Part shown: piece after piece, positions 15,119 through 21,631 of the stretch
Position numbering within the stretch: position 1 is the first letter of the stretch
How the letters are laid out: each line of letters begins with the position of its first letter
Assembly: GCA_045641345.1 (NCBI GenBank)
Contig: JAZUGR010000016.1
Span: forward strand, 1 to 21,631
Direction of reading: 5' to 3'
Source: Cacconaster sp045641345
GTDB taxonomy: Bacteria > Bacteroidota > Bacteroidia > Bacteroidales > UBA932
DNA length: 21,631 nt
Position numbers and translations under genes: made by a program
Notes under the pieces: model-generated
What the model was told of the DNA's origin: nothing
Databases searched by the model: none
Seen by the model: only the letters and a program-made list of their open reading frames with translations

Positions 15119-16414
15119 ATGGCAAGGAAAGCAGGCATAGGCACCCTTTGCGTAAGGGCCGGATATGAGCCGGGCAAGGGTGAGCCCAGGCAGATACCCA
15201 TAATCCAGAGCACGACCTTCAAGTATGAGAACAGCGACCAGATGGGGCGTCTGTTCGACCTTGAGGAGCCGGGCTATTTCTACACCCGTCTGCAGAACCC
15301 GACGAACGATATGGTGGCAGCGAAGATTGCCGCCCTTGAAGGCGGGGTGGGGGCGATGCTTACCTCATCGGGTCAGGCGGCCAATTTCTTTGCGTGCTTC
15401 AATATATGCGAGGCAGGCGACCATATGATCTCGACCACCAGCATCTATGGGGGCACGACCAATCTCTTCGCCGTTACGTTCGCAAAGATGGGCATCGAAG
15501 TCACTTTCGTCGATCAGGATGCCTCTCAGGAGGAGTTCGATGCCGCTTTCAAGCCCAATACCAAACTGCTTTTCAGCGAGACCCTCAGCAATCCCGGGGT
15601 GCGTGTGCTCGATATCGAAAGAGTGGCCCGCATAGCCCATTCGCACGGGGTTCCCCTGATTGTCGACAACACTTTCCCCACTCCCGTCAACTGCCGTCCG
15701 CTGGAGTTCGGAGCCGACATAGTGACCCATTCCACCACAAAGTATATGGACGGGCACGGGGTGTCGGTGGGAGGTGTGATAGTCGACGGAGGCAAGTTCG
15801 ACTGGAGTGCCTACGCCGGCAAATTCCCGGGCCTGTGCACTCCCGACGAGTCGTACCACGGTCTTACTTACACCGAAAAGTTCGGCAATGCCGCATTCAT
15901 AACCAAGGCTACGACTCATCTGATGCGTGACCTGGGCTCCATTCAGGGTCCTCAGAACGCATTCTATCTCAATCTCGGCCTGCAGTCGCTCCACGTGCGT
16001 GTCAAGCGTCACTGCGAGAGCGCACTGAAGGTTGCCCGGTACCTAAGCAACCATCCGCAGGTGGCCTGGATCAACTATCCTGACCTTCCGGGTGACAGCC
16101 AGCACGCCCTTCAGCAGAAGTATCTCCCTTCGGGTTCCTGCGGGGTTATGGCCTTCGGCCTCAAGGGCGACCGTGCGCTGGCCAACCGATTTATGGATTC
16201 GCTGAAGCTGGTTACCATAGAAACGCACGTGGCAGACTGCTACACCTGCATCCTGCATCCCGCCTCGCATACTCACAGGCAGTTGTCGGAGGCCCAGTTG
16301 AAGGAGGCCGGTATCCCGCACGACCTGATGCGTCTGAGCATAGGTCTGGAGGATGCCGACGACATCATCGCAGATATCGAAAATGCGATAGACATTGCAC
16401 TCAAGGGCAGATGA
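15119..16414 (+). CDS. metY: O-acetylhomoserine sulfhydrylase (aminocarboxypropyltransferase)
   Basis: The 431-residue protein matches the Cys/Met-metabolism PLP family, MetY branch, at full length. It has YTRLQNPTND (55-64) with the phosphate-binding Tyr/Arg from the partner subunit, SSGQAANF (83-90), IVDNTFPTP (181-189) with Asp183 against the cofactor ring, and THSTTKYMDGHG (203-214) with the PLP-binding Lys208. It converts O-acetylhomoserine plus sulfide to homocysteine in the cytoplasm. The MARKAGIGTLCVRAGYEPGKGE opening and 431-residue length favour MetY over MetB/MetC (about 380). The start is ATG 15119; an upstream frame start at 15080 lies inside the preceding gene. metX begins 1 nt after its stop. 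Confidence 0.94.
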   Translation: MARKAGIGTLCVRAGYEPGKGEPRQIPIIQSTTFKYENSDQMGRLFDLEEPGYFYTRLQNPTNDMVAAKIAALEGGVGAMLTSSGQAANFFACFNICEAGDHMISTTSIYGGTTNLFAVTFAKMGIEVTFVDQDASQEEFDAAFKPNTKLLFSETLSNPGVRVLDIERVARIAHSHGVPLIVDNTFPTPVNCRPLEFGADIVTHSTTKYMDGHGVSVGGVIVDGGKFDWSAYAGKFPGLCTPDESYHGLTYTEKFGNAAFITKATTHLMRDLGSIQGPQNAFYLNLGLQSLHVRVKRHCESALKVARYLSNHPQVAWINYPDLPGDSQHALQQKYLPSGSCGVMAFGLKGDRALANRFMDSLKLVTIETHVADCYTCILHPASHTHRQLSEAQLKEAGIPHDLMRLSIGLEDADDIIADIENAIDIALKGR

Positions 16415-16415
16415 T

Positions 16416-17429
16416 ATGACAGGCAGGACCCTAGTTACCGAAGAACCTTTTGAGTTTGAGGCCGGCGGCCGTCTCGACCACCTGTCGGTCGCCTATCACG
16501 TTTCCAAGGACAAATACGTTCCGGGCGACAAGGTGGTTGTGATATGCCACGCCCTTACCGCCAATTCGGATGCGGAGGACTGGTGGCCCCAACTTGTGGG
16601 AAAGGGCAGACTCTTCGATACCGACAGGTATTTCATCCTGTGCGTCAATATGCTCGCCTCGCCATACGGATCGAGCGGCCCTTCGAGCGCAAAACCTGAC
16701 GGGTCTCCTTATTTCCTGGATTTCCCGAAAGTCACGGTACGCGACATGGTGCGGGCCTCCATCCTGGTGCGCAAGCATCTGGGCATAGAACATATAGACC
16801 TTCTGCTCGGCAGCTCGATAGGCGGATTCCAGGCTTTCGAATGGGCCGTGATGGAGCCCGATATCATAGGCAACGTATTGTTCATAGCCACCTCTCCGCG
16901 TGTCTCTCCGTGGCTGTCCGCTACAATGGAGGCGCAGAGAATGGCCATCGAGGCCGACCCTTCGTTCCGGCAGTGCCGCAGCCTTGACGGGGGGAAGGAC
17001 GGGTTGCGCTGCGCACGCGCCCAGGGGCTGATAACCTATCGCGGTTATGACGGGTATTGCCTGACGCAGGCGGAGCCTGACGACGACACCGTATTCGCGT
17101 CCCGGGCGGCTTCGTATCAGCGGCATCAGGGCGACAAGCTTGTGGCCCGTTTCGACGCCTACTCCTATTGGTATCTCTGCTATGCGGTCGACAGCAACAA
17201 TGTCGGCCGCGGCCGTTCAGGGGTGGAGAAGGCCCTCTCGCTCATCAAGGCTTCGACCACCGTTGTGGCGATAGATTCCGACCTGCTGTTCCCTCCCAGC
17301 GAGGCTCAGGTATGGTCGAAGTACATAAAAGGAGCCGTTTTCAAGGTAATACACTCCGAATTCGCCCACGATGGCTTCCTTCTGGAATACAAGCAATTGA
17401 CAGATATCATCAAACCAATCCTCGGATAA
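16416..17429 (+). CDS. metX: Homoserine O-acetyltransferase (MetX)
   Basis: The 337-residue alpha/beta-hydrolase has the MetX signature parts: CHALTANSDAEDWW (44-57), LGSSIGGFQAFEWA (131-144) with nucleophile Ser134, the acid in IDSDLLFPP (286-294, Asp289), and the histidine in FAHDGFLLE (316-324, His318). It activates the homoserine hydroxyl using an acyl-CoA. Acetyl is inferred from the neighbouring MetY, because some MetX relatives use succinyl-CoA and sequence alone does not settle this. The nucleophile elbow GSSIGG differs slightly from the common GGSMGG. The protein is a little shorter than many MetX (about 350-380). The start is ATG 16416, 1 nt after the metY stop; thrA starts 1 nt after this gene. 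Confidence 0.92.
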   Translation: MTGRTLVTEEPFEFEAGGRLDHLSVAYHVSKDKYVPGDKVVVICHALTANSDAEDWWPQLVGKGRLFDTDRYFILCVNMLASPYGSSGPSSAKPDGSPYFLDFPKVTVRDMVRASILVRKHLGIEHIDLLLGSSIGGFQAFEWAVMEPDIIGNVLFIATSPRVSPWLSATMEAQRMAIEADPSFRQCRSLDGGKDGLRCARAQGLITYRGYDGYCLTQAEPDDDTVFASRAASYQRHQGDKLVARFDAYSYWYLCYAVDSNNVGRGRSGVEKALSLIKASTTVVAIDSDLLFPPSEAQVWSKYIKGAVFKVIHSEFAHDGFLLEYKQLTDIIKPILG

Positions 17430-17430
17430 T

Positions 17431-19803
17431 ATGCAAGTACTCAAATTCGGCGGCAGTTCAGTCGCAAATGCAAAGAATATGGCCAAGGTGGTGGAGATTG
17501 TCTCCGCAGCCATATTGAACGACCGCACCATGCTGGTCTGCTCGGCGATAGGAGGATGCACCGACGCCTTGATAGAGATAGGCCGCAGGGCGGCATCAGG
17601 CGACGGTTCGTACAGCGGGATGATAGACAGCCTCGAGAGCCGTCACGATGAGATAATCCGCGAACTTCTTGCCGGATCTTTTGCGGCGCGTGCCGGAGAG
17701 GAGTGCGGCGATCTCTTCAAATCCCTGCGCGGAATCGCCCAGGGCGTATATCTGGTCAAGGAATTAAGCCCTGCCAGCCTGGCATCGATAGAGAGTTTCG
17801 GAGAACTTCTTTCCACCAAGATAATATTGTCGGCTTTCCTTTCCAAGGGGATACAGGCCACCTGGGTCGATTCCCGTGACATCGTGCACAAAGTCGGCGA
17901 CGTGGTCGATTCAGAGGCTACCTTCAGTGCTGTGGAACGGCTTGTGGATGACAATCCCGGAGTGGGGCTGTTCATCCTGCCGGGCTTCATGGCATCCGAC
18001 GAAAACGGACGTACCACCACACTGGGTCGCGGAGGCTCGGATTATACGGCTTCGCTTCTGGCTGCCGGGGCAAGTGCGGGGAGACTTGAGATATGGACCG
18101 ACGTTCCCGGTATGATGACGGCCGACCCCAAGATTGTGGAGAGCGCAGGGACCATAAGGCACATTTCTTACAGAGCGGCGTTGGAACTTTCGCATTTCGG
18201 GGCCAAGGTGATATTCGCGCCCACGATCCATCCCGTGATTTCGAAGAACATCCCGATTTACATAAAGGATACTTTCAATCCTGAAAATCCCGGCACCTGT
18301 ATCGAGGCCAATCCTCCGAGGGAGTCGAACGATGATTTCATCGGAATCTGCAATTCCGACAACATAGCCCTCATCTCATTGGAGGGCAGCGGTATGGTAG
18401 GAGTTCCCGGCTTCTCGTCGCGTCTGTTCGACGCATTGAGCCGCAGCGGTGTGAGCATAATCCTCATAACCCAGGCCTCGTCGGTCAACACTATGTGCAT
18501 AGCTATTTCGGAGAAGGATGCCGTGACTGCCAAGAAGGCTGCCGACGAATGCTTCGCCTATGACATCTCCCTGGGCAGGATAAATCCCCTCAAGGTCGAA
18601 AAAGGATATTCCATAGTATGTCTTGTGGGTGACAACGTGCTGGCAAAGAGCGGGGTGTCGGGCAGGATGCTCGCCTCGTTCGGACGCAAGGGAATTCCCG
18701 TCAGGGCCACCGCACAGGGCTCGTCGGAGCGCAGCATCTCGGTGATAGTGTCTTCATCCTGTGTGAAGGAGGCTCTGGTTGCGGTGCATCGTGAATTCTT
18801 TGAGCATTCGTCGGAGAATGTGATCGATCTTTATGTCGCCGGATTCGGTACGATAGGGAAGTGCCTTGTGGGTATGATTGGCGAGAATGCCGACAGGATA
18901 GCGGAGCGTACCGGCAAGAGGTTGCGTCTGTGCGGACTTTCCGACAAGGACAGATATGTAATCTGCAAGGATGGGATGGACTGTCTCTCTGCCGAAGGCC
19001 TTCTTGCTTCGGGTATGGATGCTTCCGACGGTGCGTTCATTACCGCAGTCTCGAGAGCAGCCGGAGAGAATTCGGTGTTCGTTGACTGCACCGCCAGCAC
19101 GTTCATCTGCGGCAAGTACAAGTCCCTGATAGAGAACGGGCTTTCGATTGTAGCCTGCAACAAGTTGTTCTTCGCCGGAAGCCCGTACGAGGCATTCCTT
19201 GACGTGATGGGAGCGGCCGCACGCAGCGCCCGAAGCGTAAAATACGAGACTACCGTCGGGGCCGCCATCCCCATTGTGGAAACGGTTTTGCGCTGCGTCA
19301 ACAGCGGGGATACGCTTGTCAAGGTGGAGGCTGTGCTTTCGGGCACTCTCAACTACCTTTGTTCCAATTATGACGGAGGCGATTTTGATGCCCTTCTCAA
19401 GGAGGCTTCACGTCTTGGATATACGGAGCCTGACCCTGCCGAGGATTTGAGCGGCAGGGATGTGCTGCGCAAGCTGGTAATCATATGCCGCAGTGCCGGT
19501 ATGGCCATCTCCGAGAGCGATGTGGAGATGGAGGCGTTTCCTGTCTCCGAAATCAAGGCGCGCTATGAGGCTGCCGCCGCCGAGGGTCGCAGACTCCGCT
19601 ATGTGGCCTCGTTTGAAAACGGCAAACCGTCGATTGCGCTCCGTGCAGTGGGGAAGGATAATCCCCTCTATTCGCTTTGCGGTACCGACAACATGGCCGT
19701 GATAACCACTGCCGACTATCCCTCCCCCGAAATCCTTTGCGGCGCCGGAGCGGGCGGACGTCAGACCGCAGGCGGGTTGCTCAATGATATTTTGTCGATA
19801 TAA
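17431..19803 (+). CDS. thrA: Bifunctional aspartokinase / homoserine dehydrogenase
   Basis: The 790-residue fusion has an aspartokinase domain (1 to about 295) with KFGGSSVAN (5-13) and TLGRGGSDYTASLL (197-210), two ACT-type regulatory segments (about 312-455, e.g. IALISLEGSGMVGVPGFSSRLFDAL and SIVCLVGDNVLAKSGVSGRML), and a homoserine dehydrogenase domain (about 463-790) with NAD(P) motif GFGTIG (471-476), VDCTAS, ETTVGAAIPIVETV and GYTEPDPAEDLSGRDVLRK. It catalyses the first and third steps from aspartate, supplying homoserine. ACT domains in this family bind threonine or lysine for feedback control, but the effector here is unknown. It begins 1 nt after metX and lies 12 nt before asd, which encodes the intervening step. 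Confidence 0.96.
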   Translation: MQVLKFGGSSVANAKNMAKVVEIVSAAILNDRTMLVCSAIGGCTDALIEIGRRAASGDGSYSGMIDSLESRHDEIIRELLAGSFAARAGEECGDLFKSLRGIAQGVYLVKELSPASLASIESFGELLSTKIILSAFLSKGIQATWVDSRDIVHKVGDVVDSEATFSAVERLVDDNPGVGLFILPGFMASDENGRTTTLGRGGSDYTASLLAAGASAGRLEIWTDVPGMMTADPKIVESAGTIRHISYRAALELSHFGAKVIFAPTIHPVISKNIPIYIKDTFNPENPGTCIEANPPRESNDDFIGICNSDNIALISLEGSGMVGVPGFSSRLFDALSRSGVSIILITQASSVNTMCIAISEKDAVTAKKAADECFAYDISLGRINPLKVEKGYSIVCLVGDNVLAKSGVSGRMLASFGRKGIPVRATAQGSSERSISVIVSSSCVKEALVAVHREFFEHSSENVIDLYVAGFGTIGKCLVGMIGENADRIAERTGKRLRLCGLSDKDRYVICKDGMDCLSAEGLLASGMDASDGAFITAVSRAAGENSVFVDCTASTFICGKYKSLIENGLSIVACNKLFFAGSPYEAFLDVMGAAARSARSVKYETTVGAAIPIVETVLRCVNSGDTLVKVEAVLSGTLNYLCSNYDGGDFDALLKEASRLGYTEPDPAEDLSGRDVLRKLVIICRSAGMAISESDVEMEAFPVSEIKARYEAAAAEGRRLRYVASFENGKPSIALRAVGKDNPLYSLCGTDNMAVITTADYPSPEILCGAGAGGRQTAGGLLNDILSI

Positions 19804-19815
19804 ACTGTTTATGAT

Positions 19816-20814
19816 ATGAAAGTTGCTCTTGTGGGTGCGACAGGGCTCGTGGGCACAAGGATGCTCGAAGTCCTTGAACAGCGCAGGTTTCCGGTCGATG
19901 AGTTGATTCCTGTCGCTTCCCGTAAGTCGGTTGGCCGCAAGGTCTCCTTCGGCGGCAGGCAGTGGACGGTGGTGTCCGACGATGATGCGGTTGCCATGCG
20001 CCCTTCGCTCGCTCTTTTTTCGGCTGGAGGAAGTGTTTCGGCCCTCCTCTCTCCAAGATTTGCATCCATCGGATGCCGCGTGGTGGACAACAGTTCCTAC
20101 TGGAGGATGGACCCGGGCAAGAAACTCATCATCCCAGAAATCAATCCCGACGCCCTTTCTGCGGATGACTTTATAATAGCCAACCCCAACTGCTCCACGA
20201 TACAGATGCTTATGCCGCTTGCCCCGCTTCACCGCCGCTACGGCATAAAGCGCATTGTGGTATCTACCTACCAGTCGGTTACGGGCACCGGGTACAAGGC
20301 TGTGAACCAGATGAATGCTGAGCGTTCCGGTGGAAAGTGGGGTGAGTATGACGCCGTTTATCCTTATCCAATCGACCAGAACATCATTCCCCATATCGAC
20401 TCCTTTACCGAAAGCGGTTACACCAAGGAGGAACTCAAGATGGTCAACGAGACCCACAAGATTCTCGACCCTTCCATTGCCGTGAGTGCCACTACGGTCC
20501 GCGTTCCGGTGCAGGGAGGCCATTCGGAGAGCATCAATCTGGAGTTCAACGGCGAATTCAGGATTGACGACGTGAGAGAGATCCTTCGCAATACACCAGG
20601 GGTAGTGCTGCAGGACGACACCGCCCACAACGTCTATCCAATGCCTCTTTATGCGTGGGGCAGGGATGAGGTGTTCGTTGGGCGTATCCGCCGCGACGAA
20701 ACGGTGCCCAACGGACTGAATCTCTGGTGCGTGGCCGACAATCTGCGCAAGGGTGCGGCAACCAACGCGGTGCAGATAGCAGAACTGTTGCTGGCCAAGG
20801 GGTTCTTGAAATGA
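19816..20814 (+). CDS. asd: Aspartate-semialdehyde dehydrogenase
   Basis: The 332-residue protein has the N-terminal NADP motif GATGLVG (7-13), the catalytic cysteine in NPNCSTIQ (123-130, Cys126), STYQSVTGTGYKAVNQ (150-165) and the catalytic histidine in VPVQGGHSESINLEF (230-244, His236). It reduces aspartyl-phosphate to aspartate semialdehyde, the step between the two ThrA activities, and also feeds lysine/diaminopimelate synthesis. Length and motifs are those of a complete enzyme. Placement 12 nt after thrA indicates the same operon. Confidence 0.96.
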   Translation: MKVALVGATGLVGTRMLEVLEQRRFPVDELIPVASRKSVGRKVSFGGRQWTVVSDDDAVAMRPSLALFSAGGSVSALLSPRFASIGCRVVDNSSYWRMDPGKKLIIPEINPDALSADDFIIANPNCSTIQMLMPLAPLHRRYGIKRIVVSTYQSVTGTGYKAVNQMNAERSGGKWGEYDAVYPYPIDQNIIPHIDSFTESGYTKEELKMVNETHKILDPSIAVSATTVRVPVQGGHSESINLEFNGEFRIDDVREILRNTPGVVLQDDTAHNVYPMPLYAWGRDEVFVGRIRRDETVPNGLNLWCVADNLRKGAATNAVQIAELLLAKGFLK

Positions 20815-20840
20815 CGGATGTAATATAAATCCATAACGAT

Positions 20841-21449
20841 ATGAAATATTCTTTTCTGACTTTTGTCTCAATTGTGATTATGGCAGTTTCGTGCAATCCT
20901 TCTGCGGAATCCCCTTCATATCTTGACGGGACGCAGGTCATCGACAGCGTTATGTCCTCAAGGCGCAGCATACGCAAGTTCACTCCCCGTGCCGTAAGCC
21001 GTGACACTGTCGACAAGATACTCAAGGCGGGCATAATCGCCCCCAACGGAATGAACCGTCAGGCATACGAACTGAGGGTGGTCGATAGTCCCGAACTCCT
21101 TTCCGCCATTTCCGATGCGTGCTCCAAGGATGGAAAACACATTTTCAATGGGGCTCCCTGTGTTGTTTTCATCGCTAACGATACCTCGTACGATATGTCG
21201 CAGGTCGATTGCGGTCTGCTGGGCGAGAATATGATTCTTTCGGCCTGGTCGATGGGTGTCGGCTCGTGCTGTATGGCAAGGCCGGTGAGGATGATGCTCG
21301 ATACACCGGCCTGCGCTCCGTATGTTGAAAAGCTCGGATTCAGCGAGGGTTTCTCCTTGCTCTACAGCATCGTGTTCGGCTATCCCGACGAGGCACCCGC
21401 TGCCAAGCCCAGAACTGCCGACAGGATCCGTTTCGTGGAGTGCGAGTAA
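20841..21449 (+). CDS. Nitroreductase-family lipoprotein
   Basis: The 202-residue product begins with a signal peptide and a good lipobox, AVSC (lipid Cys18), then a nitroreductase domain: SRRSIRKFTPRAVSRDTVDKIL (start of the FMN-binding region) through APNGMNRQAYELRVV, DCGLLGENMILSAWSMGVGSCC and the C-terminal FGYPDEAPAAKPR. The family uses FMN to reduce nitro compounds, quinones or other electron acceptors with NAD(P)H. A membrane-anchored, exported version is unusual for a flavoprotein because FMN and NAD(P)H are cytoplasmic. It would need to be folded before export or receive flavin outside, or the signal may act only as a membrane anchor. It follows asd by 26 nt without a recognisable promoter and may be the last gene of the operon. 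Confidence 0.88.
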   Translation: MKYSFLTFVSIVIMAVSCNPSAESPSYLDGTQVIDSVMSSRRSIRKFTPRAVSRDTVDKILKAGIIAPNGMNRQAYELRVVDSPELLSAISDACSKDGKHIFNGAPCVVFIANDTSYDMSQVDCGLLGENMILSAWSMGVGSCCMARPVRMMLDTPACAPYVEKLGFSEGFSLLYSIVFGYPDEAPAAKPRTADRIRFVECE

Positions 21450-21457
21450 GCCACCAC

Positions 21458-21538
21458 GGCAGAACAATATCTTCCCCCTGAGGGGACTTTGTCTGAAAGA
21501 CCAGCCCTGGGCCCTCAGGGGGAAGATGTTGTTCTGCC
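21458..21538. repeat. Long inverted repeat, 27-bp stem
   Basis: Bases 21458-21484 and 21512-21538 are reverse complements over 27 positions with a single change that still pairs as G-T; the loop is 27 nt. The arms begin GGCAGAACAA and end CCCCTGAGGG. It lies between two convergent gene ends and could act as a two-way terminator, but neither side has a T-run. The length and near-perfection of the arms also fit a small palindromic repeat or insertion remnant. Confidence 0.9.
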
Positions 21539-21550
21539 AAACAGGACCGG

Positions 21551-21631
21551 TTACCCGGCCAGGCAGGAGTCGAGAGCCTTTATGATTGGTTCCTTGTCGA
21601 GATGCTGGCCGATGAATACAAGTTTCTGCAT
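21551..21631 (-). CDS. C-terminus of a CobW/COG0523-type GTPase, 5' part outside window
   Basis: The minus strand carries an open frame entering from the right edge and ending at a TAA (21553-21551). Its 26 residues read QKLVFIGQHLDKEPIIKAL followed by DSCLAG. The phrase LVFIGQ-x-LD/MDKE followed by an amphipathic helix is the usual last strand and helix of CobW-C domains in COG0523 P-loop GTPases (metal chaperones such as YjiA/ZigA). The ATG at 21631 is more likely an internal Met than the start. Only the tail is visible, so the GTPase domain is inferred. Confidence 0.65.
   Translation of the reverse strand: MQKLVFIGQHLDKEPIIKALDSCLAG

Noticed and set aside
19408..20871. 487-residue minus-strand frame opposite thrA/asd
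   Set aside because: Long antisense frames are expected in GC-rich coding DNA; the plus strand carries clear ThrA and Asd motifs throughout.
21458..21538. CRISPR repeat or phage attachment site
   Set aside because: There is only one inverted pair with no direct repeats or spacers, and no integrase or tRNA nearby.

Overview
The window looks like a chromosomal segment from a fairly GC-rich member of the Bacteroidota, probably order Bacteroidales. An Alistipes/Rikenellaceae-like host is a guess. The evidence is repeated TAnnTTTG promoter boxes (the -7 element of the Bacteroidetes primary sigma factor) in front of genes, a DUF4290 protein, several small Bacteroidota-style lipoproteins, and the gene neighbourhoods. 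Most of the window is ordinary housekeeping sequence. I did not find a clear undescribed defence, mobile or biosynthetic system.

Layout. (1) 1-671, minus strand: 5' part of a visibly AT-richer Dam-type adenine methyltransferase, cut by the window edge, whose catalytic DPPY motif reads VPPY. (2) 846-1351: a small lipoprotein gene and a convergent tRNA-Lys(UUU), separated by a two-way terminator hairpin. (3) 1418-6121, plus: a PcrA/UvrD-type helicase, a SRPBCC/START-like protein, an RsmF-like rRNA m5C methyltransferase and, behind its own promoter, a Nudix hydrolase. (4) 6105-9654, minus: DUF4290 protein, FtsK DNA translocase and a LolA-like periplasmic carrier, tightly packed; the LolA-like gene overlaps the Nudix gene tail to tail. 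(5) 9744-13272, plus: a HAD phosphatase and a large exported M16 zinc peptidase. (6) 13302-15098: two lipoprotein genes, one with a long Ser/Thr/Arg-rich repetitive tail, one with a short collagen-like stretch. (7) 15119-21449: metY-metX-thrA-asd followed by a lipoprotein nitroreductase. (8) 21458-21538: a 27-bp-stem inverted repeat, then the tail of a convergent CobW-type GTPase gene running off the window.

How the genes work together. The clearest functional unit is metY-metX-thrA-asd. ThrA (aspartokinase plus homoserine dehydrogenase), Asd, MetX and MetY together supply every step from aspartate to homocysteine, packed with 1-12 nt between genes. The ftsK cluster joins chromosome segregation at the division septum with an envelope lipoprotein-carrier-like gene. 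The pcrA/rsmF stretch is DNA repair and ribosome maturation. Intergenic gaps are short throughout; the largest (about 170-210 nt, between the methyltransferase start and the first lipoprotein gene) holds the candidate promoters and nothing else I can recognise.
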